A stretch of DNA of 5,497 nucleotides from Saprospiraceae bacterium. GTDB taxonomy: Bacteria > Bacteroidota > Bacteroidia > Chitinophagales > Saprospiraceae. The notes under the pieces are model-generated. The model saw only the letters and a list, made by a program, of their open reading frames with translations. It did no database searches and was not told where the DNA came from. Position numbers and translations under genes: made by a program. This document shows, piece by piece, positions 1-5,497 of the stretch. The stretch spans positions 1 through 5,497 of the forward strand of contig SKYC01000053.1 in the NCBI GenBank assembly GCA_007128085.1, read 5' to 3'. Every line of letters begins with the position of its first letter. The first letter of the stretch is position 1.

Positions 1-48
1 AAAAGCGGAACGGTAGAAATGGTAAAGAAAATGGTGTTGGTGAAATGA
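1..48 (+). CDS. C-terminal end of a truncated gene, possibly a T9SS-sorted protein
   Basis: Frame 1 is open from the window edge and reads KSGTVEMVKKMVLVK followed by a TGA stop at 46-48. The short Lys/Val-rich ending (VKKMVLVK-stop) resembles the last beta strand of type A type IX secretion C-terminal sorting domains, which often end in forms such as KKVVVK in Bacteroidota. It would be convergent with the transporter gene that ends at 146. Only 15 codons are visible, so the assignment rests on the tail pattern alone. Frame 3 is also open here (to a stop at 147-149), as is a short - strand frame, so even the coding strand is uncertain. Confidence 0.35.
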   Translation, partial: KSGTVEMVKKMVLVK

Positions 49-145
49 GGGATTGCATCTACTTATTTCTCATAAGGGGGACAGGCAGTGGAGGGGATCG
101 CCATGGTATTGAGTTTTTTTTAGATGTGCTGAATAGCAATTTTAT

Positions 146-925
146 TTAACCAATCCATTGAAAAAGGCCGAAGGCGGATAGAGCGGCCAGGCCGATGATG
201 AGGATCAATAACCGGTAAATGTGTTTTTCCGCATTGGGCACCCGGCTGGCAAACCACGCGCCAAACATCCCTCCGGGCACCTGTCCCACAGCGAGCAGCA
301 GTCCTGCCAACCAGACTACCTGACCGTTGATCCAAAAAAGAAAGAGGGCGAGAGCCGTATAAACACCTACGGCGAGGATTTTTATGGCATTGGCGGCGAT
401 GAGGTTGTACCCCAGTAAAACTACCAGCATGGCGAGAAAAAAGAGTCCCATTCCCATTTGGATAAACCCACCGTAAAAGCCCAGGCTCAATATCATAACG
501 AATCGTACCCAGTAGGGCAATTTGTTGCGGTTGTCCTTGGGGACAATCCATCTCGAGGGTTTAAATATCAGGGTAAATAAAAGTGCAATGAGTAAAAACT
601 TATACACCGTCATAAAACCCTCATTGGAAATGAACATGGCGGTGAGTATGCCCGCCAGAGCTCCGGGTATCATCCAGAGAACGATTAAGCGGGACTCGCT
701 CCACTTTAGTTTTCCGTAAAATCGAAAGGTAATGGTGCTGGAAATGGATTGAAACAATACGCCGATTCGATTGGTGCCATTCGCTATATTTCCCGGCAAA
801 CCCAGGACATCTGTCAGTATGGCCAAGGTCACTACTGAACCGTTTCCAGCGAGGGTATTGATGAAGCCGGCCAGAAAACCGCCCCCCAATGTGATTGCCC
901 AATGATACCATTCAAAATCAACCAT
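146..925 (-). CDS. TauE/SafE (TSUP) family membrane transporter
   Basis: This 259-residue, very hydrophobic protein has roughly eight predicted membrane segments and a short polar loop near residues 122-138. It shows the internal duplication of the sulfite exporter TauE/SafE family (TSUP). The first repeat carries GGGFLAGFINTLAGNGS (about residues 14-30) and the second carries LGFYGGFIQMGMG (148-160), both variants of the glycine-rich motif that opens each half. Known family members move sulfite, sulfonates, sulfoacetate or other small organic anions across the inner membrane; the substrate here cannot be read from sequence. The length is normal. Two starts are possible: GTG at 928 or ATG at 925. 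I prefer the ATG, which shares one base with the epimerase stop (TGATG), a typical arrangement for translational coupling. It is probably the last gene of its operon. Family confidence is high; function is open. Confidence 0.9.
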   Translation of the reverse strand: MVDFEWYHWAITLGGGFLAGFINTLAGNGSVVTLAILTDVLGLPGNIANGTNRIGVLFQSISSTITFRFYGKLKWSESRLIVLWMIPGALAGILTAMFISNEGFMTVYKFLLIALLFTLIFKPSRWIVPKDNRNKLPYWVRFVMILSLGFYGGFIQMGMGLFFLAMLVVLLGYNLIAANAIKILAVGVYTALALFLFWINGQVVWLAGLLLAVGQVPGGMFGAWFASRVPNAEKHIYRLLILIIGLAALSAFGLFQWIG

Positions 926-1350
926 CACTCATGTTTTTCCGGGTGGTCCTGACACAATTCAATCAGTACGCCATTGCTGTCTTTGGGATGAATAAAACAA
1001 ATGAGTTTGTTGTCCGCACCTTCTTTGGGGGCTTCATTCAAAAGTCTGAAGCCACTCTCTTTCAGCCTTTTCATCTCTGCTTTGATGTCATCCACGGCAA
1101 AAGCCACGTGGTGAATGCCTTCTCCTTTTTTTTCAATAAAGCGGGCGATGGGGCTGTTGTCATCGGTGGCCTGTAGCAATTCCACCTTATTTTCTCCCGA
1201 TCTGAAGAAGGAGGTCACGACCCCCTCACTGCTCACTTCTTCCCGTTTATAGGGCTTTTCCCCAAAAAGGACAGAGAACAATGCCTCCGATTTTTCGAGG
1301 TCTTTCACGGCGATTCCCAGATGTTCTATTTTTTTAAAATTCACTCCCAT
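925..1350 (-). CDS. mce: Methylmalonyl-CoA epimerase
   Basis: The enzyme interconverts (2S)- and (2R)-methylmalonyl-CoA, linking propionyl-CoA with methylmalonyl-CoA mutase and succinyl-CoA in the cytoplasm. The 141-residue product is a single vicinal-oxygen-chelate (glyoxalase-fold) protein of two beta-alpha-beta-beta-beta modules. Candidate metal ligands fall at the family positions: H10 in IEHLGIAV, E57 in NKVELLQ (glutamine in the Propionibacterium enzyme), H81 in GEGIHHVAFAVDD and E131 in GVLIELCQ. The segment ADNKLICFIHPKDSNGVLIE is diagnostic of the epimerase group rather than of generic glyoxalases. The frame can be extended to a TTG at 1356, but the ATG at 1350 leaves the usual short N-terminus before KKIEHLGIAV. 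Its stop overlaps the transporter start by one base. The mutase genes are not in the window. The 289 bases separating it from thrS suggest a separate transcript. Confidence 0.95.
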   Translation of the reverse strand: MGVNFKKIEHLGIAVKDLEKSEALFSVLFGEKPYKREEVSSEGVVTSFFRSGENKVELLQATDDNSPIARFIEKKGEGIHHVAFAVDDIKAEMKRLKESGFRLLNEAPKEGADNKLICFIHPKDSNGVLIELCQDHPEKHE

Positions 1351-1639
1351 AGTCAAGGGTTTAATCTGTTTAAATTTTTACTGGACTTATGGCTGCAGAC
1401 GAGAAAATTCAGTGAAATATATGTAGCTCTCGTTGTATATCTCAGTCATAGACTGTTTAACAAGACATAAAGATCCGTGACTTCAATATACGACGAATGA
1501 TAAAAAAGGGACTTTTTTCTATGTTCTTCTCCTCCATCGTCGAAAAAAAACGGTAACTATTCATGCCATTACTCCGGAGCGAATCCACTCTCTTATCTCC
1601 ATCGCAATATGTATAGCGAGGGGGCTTACGCGAGAATCA
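1351..1639. other. Intergenic spacer between thrS and mce
   Basis: These 289 bases hold no convincing gene on either strand. They should contain the 3' end of the thrS transcript and the promoter of the epimerase-transporter pair. I found no exact TAnnTTTG box on the - strand; the nearest is TATATTTC at 1414-1421, without a TTG at the right distance. Visible structure consists of an A/T hairpin at 1502-1518, a run of eight A at 1543-1550 (U run on the thrS transcript), the palindrome CTCCGGAG at 1572-1579, and a small inverted repeat CAGTC-ATA-GACTG at 1443-1455. No infC reading frame or remnant follows thrS. Confidence 0.6.
1502..1518 (-). terminator. Possible weak terminator downstream of thrS
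   Basis: A perfect 7-base inverted repeat, AAAAAAG-GGA-CTTTTTT, forms a hairpin whose 3' arm is a U run on either strand. It lies about 120 bases beyond the thrS stop. The stem is nearly all A/U and so unstable, which makes it a weak candidate. The U8 run at 1543-1550, closer to thrS, may be the real end but has only an imperfect stem before it. Confidence 0.25.
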
Positions 1640-3571
1640 TCAACTTTCCTCGACCAGTAAGCCGTGGAAAAACCGCTTAAACGCATCGATGTCCATGGCT
1701 CCCAGATCACCGACCCCCTTCCTCCGAACACTCACTTTTTCTGCACCCTCCTCCTTGTCTCCGACAATCAACATCAGCGGCATTTTATTCAGCTCTGCAT
1801 CCCTGATTTTCCTGCCGATGCTCTCAGTTCGCTCGTCTATGACACCGCGGATGTCCGCTGCGGCCAATTGACTCTGCACCTCCTCGCAATAGGGGATCAA
1901 ACCGTCGTTGATCGGCAGCAGAATGTATTGTTCGGGTGCCAACCACAGGGGGAACTGTCCGCCGGTATGCTCGATCAAAATGCTGATAAAACGCTCCATA
2001 GACCCAAAAGGCGCGCGGTGAATCATGATGGGGCGGTGCGGCTGATTGTCCGAACCCGTGTATTCCAGTTCAAATCGTTCCGGCAAATTGTAATCCACCT
2101 GGATGGTTCCCAATTGCCAGGACCGTCCGATGGCGTCCTTGATCATAAAATCCAGTTTTGGGCCGTAAAAGGCCGCTTCCCCCAAAACGGTTTTGGTTTC
2201 CAGGTCGGCTTCTCCCGCAGCTTCTATTATGGCCTTTTCCGCTGCATTCCAATTCTCGTCACTTCCCAGGTACTTTTCTGTGTCCTTTGGATCGCGCAGT
2301 GAAATTTGGGCGGTAAACCGATCAAAACCCATTTTAGAAAGAACCAACTTGGTCAAATCCAACACCTTTAAAAACTCTTCCTTTAACTGATCCTGAGTGC
2401 AAAAAATATGTGCGTCGTCTTGTGTGAATCCCCGCACTCTTGACAAACCGTGTAACTCGCCGCTCTGCTCGTAACGGTAAACGGTTCCAAATTCAGAGAC
2501 CCGATACGGCAAGTCCCGGTATGATTTCGGTGTGTTGGCAAAAATTTCACAGTGATGGGGACAGTTCATGGGCTTGAGTAAAAACTCTTCGCCCTCTTTG
2601 GGTGTACTGATGGGTCTGAAACTGTCTTGTCCGTACTTGGCATAGTGGCCACTGGTCATGTACAGTTCCTTTTTCCCTATGTGGGGAGTGATGACCTCTT
2701 GATACCCCTGCTTGAGTTGCTCGTCCCTTAAAAAGTTTTGAAGGCGATTTCTCAATGCGGTACCCTTGGGCAACCAAATGGGCAAGCCGGGGCCCACTTT
2801 TTCGGAAAACATAAACAAATCAAGTTCCGCTCCCAGTTTTCTGTGATCCCTCTTTCTCGCCTCTTCGAGCATATGCAGGTGTTGGTCTAATTCCTTCTTT
2901 TTTGGAAAAGACACACCGTAAATTCGGGTCATCATTTTTCGGTTCTCATCACCTCGCCAGTATGCTCCCGCTACATTGGTCAGCTTGAGCGCTTTTATAA
3001 ATCCCGTATGCGGGATGTGGGGGCCGCGGCAGAGGTCGGTAAAATTGCCCTGTTTGTAAAAGGTGATGGTGCCGTCTTCCAGTTCTTCCAGCAGTTCCAC
3101 TTTGTATTCATCCCCCTTTTCGCGGTAGTGCTTCAGTGCTTCTTTTTTGGTGATCTCGCTGCGTTTGAACTCGCTTTTCTGTCGGGCCAGTTCCATCATT
3201 TTTTGTTCAATTTTCTCCAGGTCATTGATGGAGATGGTTCGGTCACCGGGATCGATGTCGTAGTAAAAACCGTTTTCTATCGGCGGGCCAATCCCGAACT
3301 TCACTCCCGGGTACAATTCCTCCAGTGCTTCGGCGAGCAGGTGGGCAGAGCTGTGCCAAAAGGCTTTTTTCCCCTCCTCTTCTCTCCAGGTAAAAAGCTT
3401 GAGTTCCGCGTCTTCCTCTATGGGGCGAAACGGATCCCACTCCTTCCCGTTTACTTCTGCTGAAAGCACATTCCTCGCCAGGCCTTCACTTATACTTCCT
3501 GCGATGTCCAGGGGACTCACTCCTTTTTTATATGACTGTACCCGACCGTCCGGGAAAGTGATTTTTATCAT
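1640..3571 (-). CDS. thrS: Threonyl-tRNA synthetase
   Basis: This cytoplasmic class II synthetase charges tRNA-Thr with threonine using ATP. The 643-residue product has the full bacterial architecture: an N-terminal TGS domain (about 1-61), the editing domain with HSSAH (H73, H77) and DLCRGPH (C181, H185) that removes mischarged serine, the catalytic core (about 250-540) and a C-terminal anticodon-binding domain (about 547-640). Motif 2 is FGTVYRYEQSGELHGLSRVR with R366, and motif 3 includes GSMERF with R527. The zinc ligands that select threonine are all present: C337 in MNCPHH, H388 in QDDAH and H518 in MIHRAPFG. The length matches the roughly 640 residues usual for the family, and the ATG at 3569-3571 begins directly at the TGS domain. 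It is transcribed away from the SDR gene. No T-box leader is seen, and no infC follows, although thrS-infC is a common order in this phylum. Confidence 0.98.
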   Translation of the reverse strand: MIKITFPDGRVQSYKKGVSPLDIAGSISEGLARNVLSAEVNGKEWDPFRPIEEDAELKLFTWREEEGKKAFWHSSAHLLAEALEELYPGVKFGIGPPIENGFYYDIDPGDRTISINDLEKIEQKMMELARQKSEFKRSEITKKEALKHYREKGDEYKVELLEELEDGTITFYKQGNFTDLCRGPHIPHTGFIKALKLTNVAGAYWRGDENRKMMTRIYGVSFPKKKELDQHLHMLEEARKRDHRKLGAELDLFMFSEKVGPGLPIWLPKGTALRNRLQNFLRDEQLKQGYQEVITPHIGKKELYMTSGHYAKYGQDSFRPISTPKEGEEFLLKPMNCPHHCEIFANTPKSYRDLPYRVSEFGTVYRYEQSGELHGLSRVRGFTQDDAHIFCTQDQLKEEFLKVLDLTKLVLSKMGFDRFTAQISLRDPKDTEKYLGSDENWNAAEKAIIEAAGEADLETKTVLGEAAFYGPKLDFMIKDAIGRSWQLGTIQVDYNLPERFELEYTGSDNQPHRPIMIHRAPFGSMERFISILIEHTGGQFPLWLAPEQYILLPINDGLIPYCEEVQSQLAAADIRGVIDERTESIGRKIRDAELNKMPLMLIVGDKEEGAEKVSVRRKGVGDLGAMDIDAFKRFFHGLLVEES

Positions 3572-3608
3572 CTTTTCTTGCTTTTTTCTGAACGCTTTGG
3601 AAAAAAAG

Positions 3609-3639
3609 CAAAGTTACACCCCTTTGGACACAACTGCAA
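3609..3639 (-). promoter_or_regulatory. Bacteroidota-type promoter for thrS
   Basis: On the - strand, TAACTTTG (3616 down to 3609) matches the Bacteroidota -7 consensus TAnnTTTG exactly. A TTG at 3639-3637 lies 20 bases upstream, close to the spacing known for the -33 element. Transcription would start near 3600, giving a leader of about 30 bases that is A-rich and has no strong Shine-Dalgarno sequence, as is usual in this phylum. The element was found by consensus match only. Confidence 0.55.
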
Positions 3640-3712
3640 GCGAATGCGTGATTTAGATCTATTCCAGGCCGAAGGAGCCAACAATTTACCGTTTTGAATT
3701 GTATAAAGGTTG

Positions 3713-3724
3713 TGCCTGCAGGCA
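3713..3724. promoter_or_regulatory. 12-base perfect palindrome, possible operator
   Basis: TGCCTGCAGGCA is a perfect 12-base palindrome in the 264-base divergent gap between thrS and the SDR gene, about 110 bases before the SDR start. It has no spacer, so it looks more like a binding site for a dimeric protein than an RNA hairpin. It is not followed by a T run on the + strand. No regulator gene is present in the window. A chance occurrence cannot be excluded. Confidence 0.25.
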
Positions 3725-3835
3725 AAAAACGAAAAAATTTTCCTGCACCACTCCGAACCAATTGCGATGGTTTCCCTTGAATGGGAGTCGACCTTTTCAG
3801 AGTGTCGGTGGGACTGAAATAACAAATCAAACATT

Positions 3836-4531
3836 ATGAGAAAGTACTTATTGATTGGTGGCTCGAGTGGCATTGGTGCTGCTGCAGCCAATATCCTCTC
3901 CGCTCAGGGCGACGAGTTTCATATGGTCTCCCGAAACAATCCCGGAAGTATGGCCGGCTTGATAAAGCACCATTCCAGAGATGTCCTGAAAGACGATCTG
4001 TCCGACCTGGATGTCGGTGAGTCTTTGGACGGATTGGTTTACTTTCCGGGGACCATCAATCTCAAGCCCTTTCGGACCCTGAAGACCACAGACTTTGAAG
4101 AGGATTTTAAAGTAAATGTTCTTGGAGCAGTAAAAGTGCTAAAAACTTTCTTTCCCAAATTGAAAAAGGGCCACTTGCCCTCTGTGGTCATGTTTTCTAC
4201 GGTAGCAGTGCGTCAGGGCATGCCGTTTCACTCTTCCGTAGCGGCGGCCAAAGGCGCGGTAGAGGGGCTGGTCAGATCTCTCGCAGCAGAATGGGCACCG
4301 ACGGTAAGAGTCAATGCCATTGCTCCCTCACTGACGGACACCGAACTGGCTGCAGGACTGCTCGATACGGAAAATAAGAGGGAGAATGCCGAGGGAAGAC
4401 ACCCGCTTAGAAGAGTGGGAGAACCGAGCGATATCGCTGCCATGACCTGTTTTTTACTTTCTGAAAAAGCGGGTTGGATCAGCGGTCAGGTCATTGGAGT
4501 GGATGGTGGATTGTCTAATTTAAAAGTTTAG
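3836..4531 (+). CDS. Atypical short-chain dehydrogenase/reductase (SDR) lacking the catalytic Tyr
   Basis: This 231-residue protein has a single-domain Rossmann fold of classical SDR type. The N-terminal nucleotide-binding motif is complete (GGSSGIG, residues 8-14), and R33 after the second beta strand is compatible with NADP(H). Also present are N94 in VNVLGAV, the RVNAIAPSLTDT segment (158-169) and the C-terminal ISGQVIGVDGG (215-225). The active site departs from the family: where YxxxK is expected the sequence reads HSSVAAAKGAVEG, so Val135 replaces the catalytic tyrosine while Lys139 is kept. T122, next to S121, occupies the usual serine position, and the NNAG motif is replaced by YFPGT near 69-73. 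It may therefore bind a cofactor without acting as a normal dehydrogenase, or use another residue such as H132. The ATG at 3836 begins just before the first beta strand. It is followed two bases later by the DUF429 gene, with which it is probably co-transcribed. The substrate is unknown. Confidence 0.9.
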   Translation: MRKYLLIGGSSGIGAAAANILSAQGDEFHMVSRNNPGSMAGLIKHHSRDVLKDDLSDLDVGESLDGLVYFPGTINLKPFRTLKTTDFEEDFKVNVLGAVKVLKTFFPKLKKGHLPSVVMFSTVAVRQGMPFHSSVAAAKGAVEGLVRSLAAEWAPTVRVNAIAPSLTDTELAAGLLDTENKRENAEGRHPLRRVGEPSDIAAMTCFLLSEKAGWISGQVIGVDGGLSNLKV

Positions 4532-4533
4532 TT

Positions 4534-5106
4534 GTGCATTGTATCTGGGGAGTAGATTTTGGAGCCAAACGATCGGGCAATACTGCCATAGCGGTTTGCG
4601 CGGACAATGAAGTGTCGTTTCATCAAGCGGAAAAAGGTAAAGACGCAGACAGTTGGTTGGAAAACTGTTTGGCCGAATTTCCCCCGTCTTTGATTGCCAT
4701 CGATGCTCCATTGAGCCTGCCCGCAGGATGGTGTGGAGGGAAAGGCGACTTGTTTTATCGCGAATGCGACAAAGAACTCAAAGCCATGTCACCGCTTTTT
4801 CTCGGCGGACTGACTGCCAGGGCAGTGAACTTTGCCAGAAAGCTGAAAAAAATGAAGATCGAATGTATCGAAACCTACCCCAAGGCTTTTGTGAATTTGC
4901 TCGCCAATGGGCATTGCCCCGAGCCGGATTCCGATCTTTCGCCTGTTTTTGAACCCCTGTACGGAGAAGTGGAAGTGAGCTTAGTGGATGGGGTCAGCAA
5001 CGAACACCAAGTCGATGCGCTCATGGCTCTTGTGGTTGCGCTGCGGTATGAGAGAAATATGGCGAAAAGCTACGGGAGAAAGGACGAAGGACTTATCTGG
5101 GTTTAG
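4534..5106 (+). CDS. DUF429 family predicted RNase H-fold protein
   Basis: This 190-residue protein belongs to the DUF429 family, predicted from structure-like motifs to have an RNase H/actin-like fold; no member's role is firmly known to me. Four acidic residues fall in the conserved blocks: D8 in WGVDFGAKRSG, D57 in IAIDAPLSLP, E113 in CIETYPKAF and D161 in EHQVDALMAL, an arrangement like the metal-binding set of RNase H-like nucleases. The ending EGLIWV is also characteristic. The start is GTG at 4534, two bases after the SDR stop and right before the first beta strand; no in-frame ATG exists near the N-terminus. The tiny gap points to co-transcription and probably translational coupling with the SDR gene. 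Nuclease activity is inference only. Confidence 0.88.
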   Translation: MHCIWGVDFGAKRSGNTAIAVCADNEVSFHQAEKGKDADSWLENCLAEFPPSLIAIDAPLSLPAGWCGGKGDLFYRECDKELKAMSPLFLGGLTARAVNFARKLKKMKIECIETYPKAFVNLLANGHCPEPDSDLSPVFEPLYGEVEVSLVDGVSNEHQVDALMALVVALRYERNMAKSYGRKDEGLIWV

Positions 5107-5291
5107 AGGGTGGTAAAGTCTTTGCGAATAATCCAAAATCAACCACTTCCGGCAGCTGATGCTATTTTTCCGGTGGCTGAGAATCTCCAAGCCAACTGAA
5201 ATTGGATAGTGAATTGCTGCCTTCGAGAGCCTCAGGCAGCGGGTTTGTGCAGATCTTTTATTTGTTACCTGCGAGTGACTAAGGCATACGG
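5107..5291. other. Intergenic region with no convincing gene
   Basis: These 185 bases between the DUF429 stop and the transposase leader hold no recognisable gene. The DUF429 frame stays open after its stop until TGA at 5197-5199 (29 codons from a GTG at 5110), with nothing recognisable in it. The one clear structure is the stem-loop at 5216-5240. The left end of the insertion sequence probably lies within or just after this stretch. Confidence 0.5.
5216..5240 (+). terminator. Stem-loop downstream of the SDR-DUF429 pair
   Basis: GCTGCCT (5216-5222) pairs perfectly with AGGCAGC (5234-5240). Inside it GAG (5225-5227) can pair with CTC (5231-5233), leaving a two-base bulge and a three-base loop. 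The stem is GC-rich and stable. It is not directly followed by a T run: the next bases are GGGTTTGTGCAGATCTTTT, so it is at best an imperfect intrinsic terminator or a transcript 3' end stabiliser for the gene pair ending at 5106. Confidence 0.35.
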
Positions 5292-5394
5292 TTTTAGCCC
5301 GAAAAATTCATGAAAAAATAAAAATAATTGGGCTAAAATGCTTATATTTAGGTTGTTAACTAAAAATATAAAAACATTTAAATAGCCCAATTAT
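5292..5394. repeat. Nested inverted repeats in the transposase leader
   Basis: Three copies of one core alternate in orientation. TTTTAGCCC (5292-5300) is the exact reverse complement of GGGCTAAAA (5330-5338). ATAATTGGGCTA (5324-5335) is the exact reverse complement of TAGCCCAATTAT (5383-5394). The central GGGCTA is shared, so the two hairpins exclude each other, and the second covers the first two bases of the transposase ATG at 5393. The loops are 29 and 47 bases. The repeats may act as RNA structure controlling translation, or as DNA sites for the transposase. Confidence 0.7.
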
Positions 5395-5497
5395 GAGTAA
5401 CAAAAATACACTTTTTTATCGGGGTAAACAAGCTGTTTCCGTAAATTTTTCAGCCGGTGAAATTAGTTCTGATGGTGCAGTTGTATATTTAGAAAAA
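5393..5497 (+). CDS. IS1380-family transposase, N-terminal fragment (cut by window edge)
   Basis: The first 35 codons are visible from the ATG at 5393 and the frame runs open to the end of the window. The segment VNFSAGEISSDGAVVYLEK matches the conserved N-terminal block of IS1380-family DDE transposases (a beta strand, then a G-E/K-I-S-S-D-G-like turn, then a hydrophobic helix). The catalytic DDE residues lie beyond the window, so activity cannot be judged. The leader is A/T-rich. TATATTTA at 5343-5350 resembles a -7 box with one mismatch but has no TTG at a proper distance. The start codon lies within the right arm of the 12-base inverted repeat. Confidence 0.8.
   Translation, partial: MSNKNTLFYRGKQAVSVNFSAGEISSDGAVVYLEK

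Larger units (their letters stand above)
5292..5497 (+). mobile_element. Left part of an IS1380-family insertion sequence
   Basis: The window ends within an insertion sequence recognised from its transposase N-terminus. The left boundary is not proven. A plausible end lies near 5290-5300, where TTTTAGCCCGAAAAATTCAT begins and base composition becomes strongly A/T-rich relative to the genes on the left. The right end, terminal inverted repeat and target duplication are outside the window, so the exact start cannot be confirmed here. Confidence 0.55.

Noticed and set aside
84..121. GC-containing segment followed by T8 as a terminator for the left-edge gene
   Set aside because: No stem longer than about four base pairs sits next to the T run, and several unpaired bases separate them.
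1414..1421. TATATTTC on the - strand as a promoter -7 box for mce
   Set aside because: It has one mismatch at the conserved last G, and no TTG about 19-21 bases upstream; the nearest TTG on that strand is about 40 bases away.
1664..2302. A + strand frame of 212 codons inside thrS
   Set aside because: It is entirely antisense to the well-conserved synthetase frame and its translation shows no domain; it is a shadow of the thrS codon pattern.
1640..3600. T-box or other leader-based control of thrS
   Set aside because: The predicted leader is only about 30 bases long and has no T-box sequence; this control is typical of Firmicutes, not of this group.
3528..3891. Two overlapping - strand frames of about 100 codons across the thrS/SDR gap
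   Set aside because: They lie partly antisense to the SDR start and over the thrS promoter, contain no recognisable domain, and overlap each other in different frames. They look like chance openings.
5110..5199. Small open frame of 29 codons starting GTG right after the DUF429 stop, in the same frame
   Set aside because: It has only a non-ATG start, no clear ribosome binding site and no recognisable motif. It may be chance read-through or the remnant of a longer ancestral end, but nothing supports it as a gene.

Overview
The window looks like chromosomal DNA of a member of the Bacteroidota. The evidence is a methylmalonyl-CoA epimerase of the type common in that phylum, weak or absent Shine-Dalgarno sequences, an exact TAnnTTTG-type -7 box upstream of thrS, and a C-terminal tail at the left edge that resembles a type IX secretion sorting signal. 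The genus cannot be fixed from the sequence; a Saprospiria-like lineage is only a guess.

Layout. Bases 1-48 are probably the last codons of a + strand gene. On the - strand, read right to left, come thrS (threonyl-tRNA synthetase, 1640-3571), a 289-base spacer, methylmalonyl-CoA epimerase (925-1350), and a TauE/SafE-type membrane transporter (146-925) that shares one base with the epimerase gene. On the + strand, divergent from thrS across a 264-base regulatory gap, come an atypical short-chain dehydrogenase (3836-4531) and, two bases after its stop, a DUF429 predicted RNase H-fold protein (4534-5106). After 185 bases without a convincing gene, the window ends inside the first 35 codons of an IS1380-family transposase (5393 onward), whose leader carries nested inverted repeats.

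How the genes work together. The thrS gene is housekeeping and appears to have its own promoter. The epimerase serves the propionyl-CoA/succinyl-CoA route and is probably translationally coupled to the transporter, although no biochemical link between the two is obvious. The SDR and DUF429 genes form a tight two-gene unit. The SDR lacks the usual catalytic tyrosine while the DUF429 protein keeps four acidic residues typical of an RNase H-like active site, so this pair is the least understood part of the window. The transposase leader, where one GGGCTA segment can pair with either of two TAGCCC segments and one hairpin buries the start codon, is the most interesting non-coding structure. I found no CRISPR array, tRNA, rRNA or clear defence system.
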